From Desulfococcus multivorans (lineage in GTDB: Bacteria > Desulfobacterota > Desulfobacteria > Desulfobacterales > Desulfococcaceae): a stretch of DNA of 64,000 bases. Of the stretch, positions 8,577-18,989 are shown piece by piece. The translations under genes were made by a program, and so were the position numbers. The notes below the pieces were generated by a model. The model ran no database searches, was not told the origin of the DNA, and saw only the letters and a list, made by a program, of their open reading frames with translations. The DNA lies in contig NZ_CP015381.1 in NCBI RefSeq assembly GCF_001854245.1, forward strand, positions 3,197,001-3,261,000, written 5' to 3'. Each line of letters begins with the position of its first letter. Within the stretch, counting starts at the first letter, position 1.

Positions 8577-9317
8577 ATGAATGCCGCAGCCCGACATCTT
8601 CCCGTCAAAAAACAAGAAACCCGCAGGAACCGCTGTCTTTCCTGCGGAACATCTGAAAACATGTCCCGTCGGCGCTACTGCTCCATTGCCTGTCGGCAGC
8701 TGCTGCGACGAAAACTGGATCAACGCACCGGTCTCCTCCGGGCGTTGAACACTCGATATGCCACCTTCTATTTCACCGACGCCGTGATCGTCATGGACCT
8801 GATGCCCTACGGTGAACGAAGGATCTTCTCTTTCATCTATCCCCGATCCGCAAACCGGGCCCCGGCAGAGGACTACAGCGATCTTGGTGACATCCTCGGC
8901 AAGGCATGGTGGACCGAACACGAACGTACCCGAAAAAAATACCTGGCCTCACGCCATGTCCTGGCCCGATGCAACGGCAGCCATGGGTCCCCGCGATCGG
9001 TTTCTCCTCTGGAGCTTCATATCCCGACCTTGAAAGGCAATGCCCTGGTCCATCTAAAACTGGATGAAGCCGACCTGACCCGACCTGAATGTCGGGAGAT
9101 CATCAAACAGGCCTATCGCAGACAGGTCATGCGCCATCACCCGGACCACGGCGGAGATGCGCGATCCTTCATTCGGATTCACCAGGCTTATGAAGCCCTT
9201 CTGGCGTGGGCCAAAAGCCCGAGCTTCATCCGGCGGCGAGGGTTCCCCGATAAATGGTTTTACGACGGCGCCAGAAACGCCTGGGTTCAACCCATTCCCG
9301 AAAACCGATCAGGATAG
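8577..9317 (+). CDS. J-domain protein with N-terminal zinc-finger-like motif
   Basis: 246 residues from ATG 8577; the frame is open further upstream (ATG 8439), but that stretch overlaps the leader of the divergent operon and reads poorly. Near the N-terminus four cysteines form CLSCG and YCSIAC, a likely zinc-binding pair. The middle (about 50-150) is unassigned. The C-terminal part (about 170-225) is a DnaJ domain with the invariant HPD tripeptide: YRRQVMRHHPDHGGD, then the helix RSFIRIHQAYEALLAW. Here the J-domain is at the C-terminus, unlike classical DnaJ, so it is a specialised co-chaperone that would stimulate DnaK on particular clients. The client is unknown. Convergent with the acetoacetyl-CoA synthetase gene. 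Confidence 0.82.
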   Translation: MNAAARHLPVKKQETRRNRCLSCGTSENMSRRRYCSIACRQLLRRKLDQRTGLLRALNTRYATFYFTDAVIVMDLMPYGERRIFSFIYPRSANRAPAEDYSDLGDILGKAWWTEHERTRKKYLASRHVLARCNGSHGSPRSVSPLELHIPTLKGNALVHLKLDEADLTRPECREIIKQAYRRQVMRHHPDHGGDARSFIRIHQAYEALLAWAKSPSFIRRRGFPDKWFYDGARNAWVQPIPENRSG

Positions 9318-9343
9318 GGAATCCCATAACCGGCGGATCGGCC

Positions 9344-9377
9344 TCCCGGTGGTACGGATCCCTCCGCACTACCGGGA
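9344..9377. terminator. Hairpin between convergent J-protein and acsA-like genes
   Basis: TCCCGGT (9344-9350) pairs with ACCGGGA (9371-9377), extended by GT/AC after a one-base mismatch. It lies between the two facing stop codons and so could serve both strands; no T-run follows. Confidence 0.45.
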
Positions 9378-9460
9378 AGTGCCGACAGGTCACACAGACC
9401 CTTCGTTTCAAAAACCGAACACTCACCTCAAGCAACGTCGAAGAAATTCCCGCGAGGGGC

Positions 9461-11413
<1,953 letters not shown>

Positions 11414-11486
11414 TATGCCCCCTTGGTCGAATGTCATATCGGTCTGAAAAATCCTTCGGAATCGAAGGTTCTAATTGAAAGGCAGA

Positions 11487-12254
11487 TCACTTTTCGGACG
11501 GTATTCCCAGGAATCTGACCACCTCGGCGATGAGGGCCTCTGGCTTTTCGACGGCCATCATGTGTCCGGCGCCCTCGATGAGGGCGAATGTCGCCCCTGG
11601 AATATGCCGGGATAGATATTGCCCATACTTGACCGGTGTCATCCGGTCGTCAGTGGCGGATATCACCAGTGCGGGACAGTCGATATTCCCGATGTCGTCC
11701 ATGACGTCAAAGTGATCGCATGCGAGATAATCGCCTGAAATCACATCAGGTTCGTTGTGCAGCATCTGATGTTGAAGCGCCGCTTTCAGGGATGCCGACG
11801 CCCGAGGCCCAATGGACTGGCGACAGATCATGTCTATGGTTTCCTCGAAAGCGTTCTCAAATCCGTCTATAATCTTCGGGAGAACCCGCAAGCGGGCTCC
11901 GGTGCCCACAAGGATGGCGCCGTTAAGCCATCCGGGTTTTCGAATCGCCAATGTCAAGGCGACGGCACCGCCCAGAGAGTGGCCGGCTACCGCCGCTTTT
12001 TCGATCCCGAGGCTTCGGGCAAACCGATCGATAACATCGGCATAAGCCTCGACGCTTGTGCATCCAACGCCGGATGATCGCCCATGACCGGGCAGATCCG
12101 GTGTATAGACCCGAATCCCCGGATGATGCCGCAACCCTTCCGGCCAATGGGTGTGATCCCCGCCGGAGCCGTGAACCAGGATAAGGGCCGGACCCGTCTC
12201 ACTGTCGCTTCGATCATAATACAGCATTTTCTTGTCGACTGCCGTGACCGGCAT
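11487..12254 (-). CDS. Alpha/beta-fold hydrolase
   Basis: 255 residues in one alpha/beta hydrolase domain. ILVHGSGGDHTHWPEGL provides the oxyanion-hole HG, and the nucleophile elbow is AVAGHSLGGAVAL (Ser near 99). An acid is likely in ALVISATDDRMTP, and the catalytic His is in IEGAGHMMAVEKPEAL near the C-terminus. The pattern fits esterase or enol-lactonase-like members; the substrate is not predictable. It lies 73 bp upstream of the acetoacetyl-CoA synthetase gene on the same strand. A hairpin lies between it and the XRE-cupin gene upstream, so it may be expressed partly separately from the acyl-CoA genes. Confidence 0.85.
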   Translation of the reverse strand: MPVTAVDKKMLYYDRSDSETGPALILVHGSGGDHTHWPEGLRHHPGIRVYTPDLPGHGRSSGVGCTSVEAYADVIDRFARSLGIEKAAVAGHSLGGAVALTLAIRKPGWLNGAILVGTGARLRVLPKIIDGFENAFEETIDMICRQSIGPRASASLKAALQHQMLHNEPDVISGDYLACDHFDVMDDIGNIDCPALVISATDDRMTPVKYGQYLSRHIPGATFALIEGAGHMMAVEKPEALIAEVVRFLGIPSEK

Positions 12255-12294
12255 GCGCGCCTCCCTTTCACTCCGGGTTCCAAAATCGGATATT

Positions 12295-12325
12295 CCCTGC
12301 CGTATTCCGGCAAAGGAAGGCAGGG
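12295..12325 (-). terminator. Hairpin between XRE-cupin gene and hydrolase gene
   Basis: CCCTGCC (12295-12301) pairs with GGCAGGG (12319-12325), with an inner TTCC/GGAA stem. On the minus strand it follows the regulator gene by about 45 bp and is followed by an A/T-rich stretch. It may attenuate transcription into the hydrolase and synthetase genes. Confidence 0.45.
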
Positions 12326-12369
12326 GCGGCAGGACCGTGCGGCACCCCGGAGGTCGCCCCTTTCAGGTT

Positions 12370-13008
12370 TTATTTGTCGTAGATGACGGCCAGAATCGTA
12401 GCGCCGTCATCCTTTGCCGCGATCCAGTGGGGAATAGTCGACAGGTAATACACACTATCCCCCGGCTCCAGTTCGAAATGGTCCTCTCCGATCTCCAGCA
12501 CTACACTTCCCTTGAGAACATAGATAAACTCCTCTCCGTCGTGCTGGGAGAGCTCTTTTTCCGGCGCCGGCTGAAGATGGACAATCAGCGGTTCCATGTT
12601 CCGTCCCTTGACCTCGGGCGCCAGCCCCTTGTAGGTGTAGATATTTTTCTGCCCTTTGTGGGATGTGGAACGGGCCACTGTTCTCTGGTCCCGGCGACGC
12701 GTAATGGAATAGGGTTTGTCGCCCTTGCCGGCCAGAACCTGTCCGAAAGCCGCATCCAGTGATTTGGAAAGCTTGATGACCGTCCCCAGCTGAGGATAGA
12801 TTTCCTGGCGTTCAATCTTGGCCAGAAACTCTGCGTCGTACCCTGTTCTCCCGGAGAGTTCCTCGAGGGATAGTCCTTTCTCCTCTCTGAGAGATTTCAG
12901 ACGTTTCCCGATTTCGTCGATCCCACTCTGCCCGGATTCCGCAATATCTCCGGTCAAATCTTCAAAATAGTCCACGTTGATATGAGGTGGCTGTTCTTGT
13001 GCTGTCAT
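12370..13008 (-). CDS. XRE-family regulator with C-terminal cupin domain
   Basis: 212 residues. A lambda-repressor-like helix-turn-helix lies at about 30-90 (IGKRLKSLREEKGLSLEELSG, then a second helix with PQLGTVIKLSKSLD). A cupin_2 barrel follows at about 140-208 (QHDGEEFIYVLKGSVVLEIG, FELEPGDSVYYLSTIPHWI). Such proteins sense a small ligand or metal in the cupin and repress or activate metabolic genes. Start at ATG 13008 with GGAG eight bases upstream; two earlier ATGs lack a site. It sits inside the acyl-CoA cluster, 159 bp after the lyase gene. It is a second candidate regulator of the cluster besides the TetR protein. The ligand is unknown. Confidence 0.88.
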   Translation of the reverse strand: MTAQEQPPHINVDYFEDLTGDIAESGQSGIDEIGKRLKSLREEKGLSLEELSGRTGYDAEFLAKIERQEIYPQLGTVIKLSKSLDAAFGQVLAGKGDKPYSITRRRDQRTVARSTSHKGQKNIYTYKGLAPEVKGRNMEPLIVHLQPAPEKELSQHDGEEFIYVLKGSVVLEIGEDHFELEPGDSVYYLSTIPHWIAAKDDGATILAVIYDK

Positions 13009-13167
13009 AATGTTCACTCCATAATGTGTTGGTGTCCGGTTCATTACCATCCGCCGGGTCCCGGCGATCACAGGCCCGAATTTGACATCTGCTTCCGGCC
13101 CCGCCGAAGCTGACGAATGGCGGGCCGGTAAGGATTATATCAGAATGATCCTGAAATATGAACGCCT

Positions 13168-14340
13168 TCATTTCCGGGCACGATACTGTTCCGGGAGATT
13201 CGCCTTTTCGTCCCAATCCCTGGGAAGCTTCTGCCCCGGATCCTCACCGAGTTTGGCCTTGACCTTGACAAGCCCCGGCCGGGCAAATTCCGGATGTCCT
13301 TCCTTGAGGGTTCGACCGTTGAGAATCGCCTCCGACCGCAGGCGCCGACCGACGGTCCGCTCCAGCTGTTTCCCGATCCAGAGAACCCGGTCCACGTCCC
13401 AGCCATGCTTTATGCCCATCTCATCGATCTGAACGAGGGTATCCTCCAGAGTGACCAGGCCCACATACCGGGGATCCTCGTAATAATATTCGCCGGTACC
13501 CTTGACGGGGCAGTCGTCGAGGAAATTTGCCGGTTGACCGCCGAGACCGCCCAGGGTCGCTTCGAAATTCGTAATGCCGGCTTGAAGCGCCGCCAGAACG
13601 GAGGCCGAGGCTACCCGCTTGGTCTCGTGGAAATGGGCGATGTGGAGACGGGTCTCGGGGATTTCATCGAGGATCATGGAAAAATACCGATAGACGTCCG
13701 GCGCCGATGCGCTGCCGTCATGATCGGCGTGCTCCACGTCGTGAGCCCCGATCTCCAGCCACCGCTTGGTGAACTCCACGGCATCCTTCATGTCTGTGGC
13801 GCCGCCGATGGGGCTGCCCCAGATGGTACTGACCGTCCCGCACATCTTGATGCCGGCGTCGGTGCACTTCTTGATGCACCGCTCCGCCTCCTTCCAATAA
13901 TCCGGCAGACTCGTTCCGGAGTTGGCGAAATGATGCTCCTCCTCCGTGGAAACCATCATCAGCACACGGTCGGGTCCGAGGCCCTTCTCCTTGAGTTGGA
14001 TGGCCCGATCCACGGCGCCTTCCCGGATGGTGATGCAGGTGAGACAGATATCGTCGTAATTGATGCCCTTGCGCTCACATTTCTTCTTGAAACGGTCTCC
14101 CCGCAGATGGGCAAGCAGCTCTTCAGCGTCTCGGAACTGGGGCATCAAGTAAGGGTTGCCCAGATTTGTAACCTCGATATGCCGACATCCTGCAAAGATC
14201 AGTTCCTCAAGATAAAACTTCTTTGCCGCCGTAGAGATGAATTTTTCCTCGTGCTGGAATCCATCCCGGACGGTGATGTCGCCGATGGTCACCTTCTTCG
14301 GCATTCGGGGGAAAATTTTCCAGTAATCATATTCCGTCAT
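13168..14340 (-). CDS. HMG-CoA lyase-like enzyme (DRE-TIM metallolyase superfamily)
   Basis: 390 residues, longer than classic HMG-CoA lyase (about 300). The N-terminus ITVRDGFQHEEKF provides the metal-binding Asp and the RDGxQ motif. The barrel metal histidines are visible in LHIAHFHETKRVASASVLAALQAG. HMG-CoA lyase cleaves 3-hydroxy-3-methylglutaryl-CoA to acetyl-CoA and acetoacetate, which fits the downstream acetoacetyl-CoA synthetase. However, where HMG-CoA lyases have GLGGCP with a catalytic Cys, this protein reads GLGGQPANF, with no Cys at that place. Substrate or mechanism may therefore differ. Start ATG 14340 has AAGGAGAGAGGG upstream. It follows the carboxyltransferase gene by 16 bp, so it is in the same operon. 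Confidence 0.82.
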   Translation of the reverse strand: MTEYDYWKIFPRMPKKVTIGDITVRDGFQHEEKFISTAAKKFYLEELIFAGCRHIEVTNLGNPYLMPQFRDAEELLAHLRGDRFKKKCERKGINYDDICLTCITIREGAVDRAIQLKEKGLGPDRVLMMVSTEEEHHFANSGTSLPDYWKEAERCIKKCTDAGIKMCGTVSTIWGSPIGGATDMKDAVEFTKRWLEIGAHDVEHADHDGSASAPDVYRYFSMILDEIPETRLHIAHFHETKRVASASVLAALQAGITNFEATLGGLGGQPANFLDDCPVKGTGEYYYEDPRYVGLVTLEDTLVQIDEMGIKHGWDVDRVLWIGKQLERTVGRRLRSEAILNGRTLKEGHPEFARPGLVKVKAKLGEDPGQKLPRDWDEKANLPEQYRARK

Positions 14341-14356
14341 GGTCCCTCTCTCCTTT

Positions 14357-15949
14357 CTAAAATCTGAAATTTCCAAACGACGGTTCACCGATGGGCTCAA
14401 GCAGGCTCACCTCAAAGGCCATACCCAACCAATCACGGATTTCGGAAAACTTGAGGACGCGGTCGCTCAAAATCCGGGCGCCGCAATAGAAAGGATGCGC
14501 TTCACCGTCGTATTTGTCGATCATCTTCCGGCTGAATGCCTGTTTTTCCTCGTCGGTCATGGGCTTTCCCTTGGCCGCTCGGTTGCGCTCCTCAATGGAA
14601 AGGAGGACACCTGCAGCGCTCCGTCCGCTCATGACACCGGTTCGGGCTCGCATGGTGTGAAAAAGGAAGTGCGGCTTGTAGGCCCGGCCGCACATGCCGT
14701 AATTTGCCGCGCCGTTGTCGGGGCCGATGACGAGTTGAATTCGGGGCACCTGGGCGCAGGAGACCGCCCGCACCATGTCCGAACCATATTTCCCGATACC
14801 CTGATGCTCTGATTCCGAGCCGACCATATAACCTGGAGCGTTCTGAACGAACAAAAGGGGTGTTTTTTCCTGTGAACAGCGGACGATCCATTCGGCCGCC
14901 TTTCGCGCCGCCTCGGCAAAAATGATCCCCACGGCATTGGAGGCGACGACGCCGATGGGTATTCCCTTGATGCGGATCTTTCCGCAGAGAATATTGTCGC
15001 CCCTGCCCGGCGCATAATCCCGCTTGTACTCGATGAAATAGGAATCGTCCGCTATGGCTTCCAGAATCTGTCGACCGTCGATGCTTTGATGGATGCCCGC
15101 CGGCATGAGGTCGTACAGGGCATCAGGGCCCACGGCAGGCGGTGATTCCGCATACCGGTGAACCTGAAGCGTTTGAGGGGGTTCCAGGGCCAGGATCTCC
15201 CGTACCCGCGTCACCGCATCCGCCTGGTTTGCGCAGAAATGATCCGCACCGCCGGAGATCTGGGTATGAACCCGGGCGCCTCCCAAATCCTCTGCGGATA
15301 TCACTTCACCGGTAGCCATTTTCACCAGGGGCGGTCCGCCCAGAAAGGAGTAGGCCAGTTTGTCGATCATGACGGACTGGCAGGCCATGAAGACGATGTA
15401 GGCACCCCCGGCCGTGTTGCCGCCGGTACTCAAGGTCACCTGTTTGAGCCCCTTGGCCGACATGCGCGCCATATTGAAAAACATGGAACCGAAATGACCG
15501 TCGTCGGGAAACACCTCGGCCTGCATGGGGAGAAAGGCGCCGCCGGAATCGGCGATATAGACGCAGTTCAAGCCGCACCGTTCGGCGATGGCCTGGGCGC
15601 GAACGTGTTTTTTCAGCGTGATGGGGAAATAGGTGCCTGCCTTGACCCGGCTGTCGTTGGCAAAGATCATGGTCCAGTTACCCTGGATCTTCCCGATGCC
15701 GGTGACCAGCCCGGCGCAATGAACATCGTCGATGCCGCCGGGATAGTTCACACCGAAGCCGGCAATCCGACTCAGTTCAAAAAACTCGGTTCCCGGGTCG
15801 ATGAGAAGCCCAATCAGATCCCGTACCGGCTGTTTTCCCTGTTTAGCCAGACGATCGACGGCTTTCTGGCCCCCGGGCCATGTTGCTTCGTGTACCCGCT
15901 CATCCAGTTTTCTTTCTTCATTTTCCCAAAAGGTTCTGTTTTCGCTCAT
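14357..15949 (-). CDS. Acyl-CoA carboxylase carboxyltransferase subunit (methylcrotonyl-CoA carboxylase beta-like)
   Basis: 530 residues, the size of MccB/LiuB. Two crotonase-like halves form the carboxyltransferase. The N-half has IADSGGAFLPMQAEVFPD and GGNTAGGAYIVFMACQSVM, and the C-half has NAPGYMVGSESEHQGIGKYG and SGRSAAGVLLSIEERNR. FLGGPPLVKMATGEVISAEDLGG resembles 3-methylcrotonyl-CoA carboxylase beta rather than PccB or AccAD. It would move CO2 from carboxybiotin to methylcrotonyl-CoA. No biotin carboxylase or biotin carrier gene (MKM-type motif) lies in the cluster, which is unusual; the partner must be elsewhere or the enzyme works differently. ATG 15949 has GGGGAGATGAG upstream and begins 1 nt after the hydratase stop. 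Confidence 0.9.
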   Translation of the reverse strand: MSENRTFWENEERKLDERVHEATWPGGQKAVDRLAKQGKQPVRDLIGLLIDPGTEFFELSRIAGFGVNYPGGIDDVHCAGLVTGIGKIQGNWTMIFANDSRVKAGTYFPITLKKHVRAQAIAERCGLNCVYIADSGGAFLPMQAEVFPDDGHFGSMFFNMARMSAKGLKQVTLSTGGNTAGGAYIVFMACQSVMIDKLAYSFLGGPPLVKMATGEVISAEDLGGARVHTQISGGADHFCANQADAVTRVREILALEPPQTLQVHRYAESPPAVGPDALYDLMPAGIHQSIDGRQILEAIADDSYFIEYKRDYAPGRGDNILCGKIRIKGIPIGVVASNAVGIIFAEAARKAAEWIVRCSQEKTPLLFVQNAPGYMVGSESEHQGIGKYGSDMVRAVSCAQVPRIQLVIGPDNGAANYGMCGRAYKPHFLFHTMRARTGVMSGRSAAGVLLSIEERNRAAKGKPMTDEEKQAFSRKMIDKYDGEAHPFYCGARILSDRVLKFSEIRDWLGMAFEVSLLEPIGEPSFGNFRF

Positions 15950-15950
15950 C

Positions 15951-16733
15951 TCATCTCCCCTTGTAGACCGGTTTCCGCTTTTCCCGAAACGCGGCAAGCC
16001 CTTCCAGGCGATCCTCGGTGGGGATGGTCACCCAGTAGGCATTGGATTCAATGGCCAAGCCGGTGGCAAGATCGGTCTCCATGCCGTAATTGATGGCATA
16101 TTTAGCTTGTTCGATGGCAACAGGCCCGGTCTCGCACATCATACCGGCCATTTTTTTGGACGTGGTAATCAGGTCTGCGGCATCCGATACCGCATTGACC
16201 AGCCCGATGTCGAGGGCCTCGGCCGCATCCACCCGCCGACCGGTAAAAATCAATTCCTTGGCTTTGCCTTTACCAACAAGTCGCGGCAGCCGCTGCGTGC
16301 CGCCGGCACCGGGAATGATGGCCAGGCGGGTTTCAGTAAGCCCCATGGTTGCGCCCGAAGCAGCGATGCGGACGTCGCACGCCAGTGCCAGTTCAGTTCC
16401 ACCGCCCAAAGCAATGCCGTTGACGGCGGCGATGACCGGTTTAGGCAGCTGCTCGATGGTCGTAAAGAGGTTCCGAATGGTAAAAATGTATTCCTTGACC
16501 TGGACCGGCGACAGGGTGGCCCGCTCCTTGAGATCGGCCCCGGCACAAAAGGCCCGGTCGCCTGCACCGGTGATGATGACAACCCGGACATCGGGATCAA
16601 ATCGCAGCGTTTCCACCTGATCCCTCAAAGCCCTCAGCATGTCAAAATTGAATGAATTCATCACCTGGGGACGGTTGAGGGTCAGTATCGCAATTTGATC
16701 CTCCCGCTCCACCAGCAGCAAACTTTCGCTCAT
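15951..16733 (-). CDS. Enoyl-CoA hydratase/isomerase family protein
   Basis: 260 residues, one crotonase domain. The oxyanion-hole segments are AFCAGADLKERA and NGIALGGGTELALACDVRIA. A catalytic Glu is present in MGLTETRLAIIPGAGGTQRLPR; the second Glu is in the GGGTELA helix, so the hydratase pair is intact. In this operon the expected substrate is 3-methylglutaconyl-CoA, giving HMG-CoA, but short straight-chain enoyl-CoA cannot be excluded. The start was set at ATG 16733 because GGAGG precedes it and an upstream in-frame extension would run into the dehydrogenase gene. It lies 37 bp after that gene and 1 bp before the carboxyltransferase gene. Confidence 0.92.
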   Translation of the reverse strand: MSESLLLVEREDQIAILTLNRPQVMNSFNFDMLRALRDQVETLRFDPDVRVVIITGAGDRAFCAGADLKERATLSPVQVKEYIFTIRNLFTTIEQLPKPVIAAVNGIALGGGTELALACDVRIAASGATMGLTETRLAIIPGAGGTQRLPRLVGKGKAKELIFTGRRVDAAEALDIGLVNAVSDAADLITTSKKMAGMMCETGPVAIEQAKYAINYGMETDLATGLAIESNAYWVTIPTEDRLEGLAAFREKRKPVYKGR

Positions 16734-16770
16734 GGTATCCTCCGATAAACCGGTTTTAGAGTAAGGGGTT

Positions 16771-17922
16771 TCAACAGCCGATGTGCCGGGAGATGACGAT
16801 ACGCTGGACTTCGGAGGTTCCCTCGCCGATATCCAGAAGTTTCTGATCCCGATAAAAGCGCTCCACATTGTAGTCCTTCATAAGGCCGTAGCCGCCGTGG
16901 ATCTGAACGGCACGATCGGCCACCCGGCCCATGAGTTCCGAACAGTAAAGTTTGCCCATGGCGGCGTAAATCTCAAAGGGCCGGTTCCGGCTCCTCAGCC
17001 AACAGGCTTTGTAGAGCAGATTTCGGGCACATTCGATCTCCATGGCACTGTCGGCCAGCTTGAAGGCCACCGCCTGGAATTTGCTGATGGGTTGTCCGAA
17101 CTGCTCCCGCTGCTTGGCATATTTCAGCGCCAGTTCATAGGCGCCTTGAGCGCCGCCCAGACCCATGGCGCCGATGGAAAGCCTGCCGCCGTCAAGGGTT
17201 TTGAGCATTTGGTGAAAACCATCGCCGGGCTTGCCCAGAATGTTTTTCTCTGGGATGCGAACGTCGTCGAAATAGAGCTCGGCTGTGTTGGAAGAGCGCC
17301 ACATCATCTTCTTGTGCATGGGAACGGCTTTAAACCCCTTTGTTCCGTGTTCCACGATAAAGCAGGTATACTCGGGCTTGCCGTTGGGGCGCGTGCCGGT
17401 GATGGCCTGAACGGTAACCCCCAGGGACATCTCGCAAGCCGCATTGGTGATGAAGATCTTGGAGCCGTTCAGCACCCATTCGTTCCCGTCCTTGACGGCT
17501 GTCGTTTTGCTTCCGCCTGCGTCGGAGCCGGCGGTGGGTTCGGTCAGACCAAAACCCCACAACGCTTCACCCCGGCAAAGCTTGGGCAGATATTTTTGCT
17601 TCTGTTCCTCGCTGCCGAAATAATAGAGGGGACCGATGCCGAGAGAGTTACCGGCGGCAACGGTTGCGGCCTGGGAGCCGTCGATACGGGCAACCTCTTC
17701 CACGGCAATGATGTACGAAAGATAATCCAGACCCTGACCCTCATATTTCTCAGACACGAACATGCCGAACAGCCCGATTTCTCCCATTTTCCGGGTCAGA
17801 TCGACGGAAAACTCCTCCTTTTCATCCAACTCTTGAGCTACCGGCGCGATTTCGCTTTGAGCAAATTTGCGCACCTCTTTCCGGATCATTTCCTGTTCTT
17901 TTGTCAAATCAAATTCCAACAC
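16771..17922 (-). CDS. Acyl-CoA dehydrogenase (short/branched-chain type)
   Basis: 383 residues, FAD-dependent. FAD and substrate motifs visible are GFGLTEPTAGSDAGG (about 125-139), KIFITNA, REQFGQPISKFQAV and QIHGGYGLMKDYNVER. The catalytic Glu is in DIGEGTSEVQR near the C-terminus, the position used by short- and medium-chain and 2-methyl-branched enzymes. Authentic isovaleryl-CoA dehydrogenase usually has Ala there and a Glu elsewhere, so a butyryl-, 2-methylbutyryl- or similar substrate is as likely as isovaleryl-CoA. Electrons go to an electron transfer flavoprotein. It is the first gene of the acyl-CoA operon, with a TetR-type palindrome about 260 bp upstream. Identity is firm, substrate open. 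Confidence 0.93.
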   Translation of the reverse strand: MLEFDLTKEQEMIRKEVRKFAQSEIAPVAQELDEKEEFSVDLTRKMGEIGLFGMFVSEKYEGQGLDYLSYIIAVEEVARIDGSQAATVAAGNSLGIGPLYYFGSEEQKQKYLPKLCRGEALWGFGLTEPTAGSDAGGSKTTAVKDGNEWVLNGSKIFITNAACEMSLGVTVQAITGTRPNGKPEYTCFIVEHGTKGFKAVPMHKKMMWRSSNTAELYFDDVRIPEKNILGKPGDGFHQMLKTLDGGRLSIGAMGLGGAQGAYELALKYAKQREQFGQPISKFQAVAFKLADSAMEIECARNLLYKACWLRSRNRPFEIYAAMGKLYCSELMGRVADRAVQIHGGYGLMKDYNVERFYRDQKLLDIGEGTSEVQRIVISRHIGC

Positions 17923-18295
17923 GGCCTCCTTTCAAGGGCGATTCCCCTGCAGATTATCGCCGAATCGGTCCGTTTCAGACCCGTTTTCAGTTTCCATGGA
18001 CTTTCGAGCCTCGGCAATTCACCATCGACCTCCGCCAGCCTGTTTCGCGATCCGCTGCCGGTGTTCATTCTCCGACACCCATCGCGGGCACCCGGGGGGC
18101 CATCGAATCGGATAGTGTCACGCCTGCCCTTACCGTCCGGACGTTAGATTTCCAAACCCACCACGCCTTATCGGTATTTTACCGAACGGTCGGTAGGGTA
18201 GCATCAGCTGCTTCTATATAGCGCCGTCGTTTGTCAAGACCCGAGCGCCGTTCCCAGAAACAGTCATACACAATAACGCTGTAGTGTTTCCTGGA
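17923..18295. other. Promoter region of the acyl-CoA operon
   Basis: 373 bp without a convincing gene, between the acyl-CoA dehydrogenase start and the tetR stop. It holds the TetR-type palindrome at 18180-18195. On the minus strand it also holds a TTGACA (18232-18237) followed by an A/T-rich TATATA, at a spacing shorter than standard. Overlapping open frames here have no ribosome site and unusual composition, so I treat it as non-coding leader. Confidence 0.6.
18180..18195. promoter_or_regulatory. TetR-type operator upstream of acyl-CoA operon
   Basis: TACCGAACGGTCGGTA: perfect six-base arms TACCGA/TCGGTA around a four-base centre. The same word, with one change, occurs in front of tetR (18974-18989). 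The ACCGA...TCGGT pattern is typical of operators bound by TetR regulators of fatty-acid and branched-chain acyl-CoA catabolism. Confidence 0.8.
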
Positions 18296-18922
18296 CTATG
18301 CTTTACAAATCGCCATGCCTTTCGCTCCGCATCTCGACGGCGCCGACGCCTCGCACGCCTGTTTCAGACCGTTCAGGATAAACTTCTCGTAAATGTCTGC
18401 GATTTCATCAACGGTGAGGCGACCACCGGGATTGAACCAGGATGCACCTGCCGTACAAAGCGTCAATATGGCATAGGAAAGAATCTTGACGTCCACATCC
18501 GCGAAGATCCCTTCCTCGCGACCTTGCCGAATCAAATCCTGAAAAATCCGCTCGTACTCATCGCGTTTCTCGACGATGGCCCGGTAATGTTCCGAGGTGA
18601 GCCCCCGCAACTCGCTGTTGGCAATGAAATTTTCCTTCTGGCGCTCCAGATGGAAGCGGACATGACCGTGTACGGCAACGCGAATTTTGGACTCGATGTC
18701 GTCAAGCCCCGCAAGGTTGTTTTTCAGATATCGCGTCAGGTCGTCCATGGTCGCTTTCAAGATGCTGAAAAGCAGGTCCTCTTTGCTCCTGTAATGATAA
18801 TAGATGCTGGCTTTCTGGATACCGCTTCCCTTTGCGATCTCACTGATGCTCGTCGCGAAGTACCCCTTTTTGAAAAAGAGTTCGATGGCGATCGACTTGA
18901 TGGTATCCTTCATGCTGCTCAT
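18296..18922 (-). CDS. TetR-family transcriptional regulator
   Basis: 208 residues. The N-terminal TetR helix-turn-helix is at about 5-50 (AIELFFKKGYFATSISEIAKG, then GIQKASIYYHYRSKEDLL). The C-terminal half is helical and probably binds an acyl-CoA ligand; SWFNPGGRLTVDEIADIYEKFILNGL is typical of FadR/PaaR-like members of this type. It is transcribed towards the acyl-CoA operon, ending 370 bp before it. Nearly identical palindromes lie before the operon and overlapping this gene's own probable transcription start, which points to repression of both. The nature of the inducer (isovaleryl-CoA, HMG-CoA or other) is not shown by the sequence. Confidence 0.93.
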   Translation of the reverse strand: MSSMKDTIKSIAIELFFKKGYFATSISEIAKGSGIQKASIYYHYRSKEDLLFSILKATMDDLTRYLKNNLAGLDDIESKIRVAVHGHVRFHLERQKENFIANSELRGLTSEHYRAIVEKRDEYERIFQDLIRQGREEGIFADVDVKILSYAILTLCTAGASWFNPGGRLTVDEIADIYEKFILNGLKQACEASAPSRCGAKGMAICKA

Positions 18923-18973
18923 CTAAAATCCCTCTTCAGTCCCGACATGCGTCGGACCGCTGCGACACTGTTT

Positions 18974-18989
18974 TACCGACCGGTCGTTA
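18974..18989. promoter_or_regulatory. TetR-type operator at the tetR promoter
   Basis: TACCGACCGGTCGTTA, one mismatch from a perfect 16-bp palindrome and closely matching the operator at 18180-18195. It lies 52 bp upstream of the tetR start codon, where transcription would begin if TTGACA at 19020-19025 is the -35 element. Confidence 0.8.
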
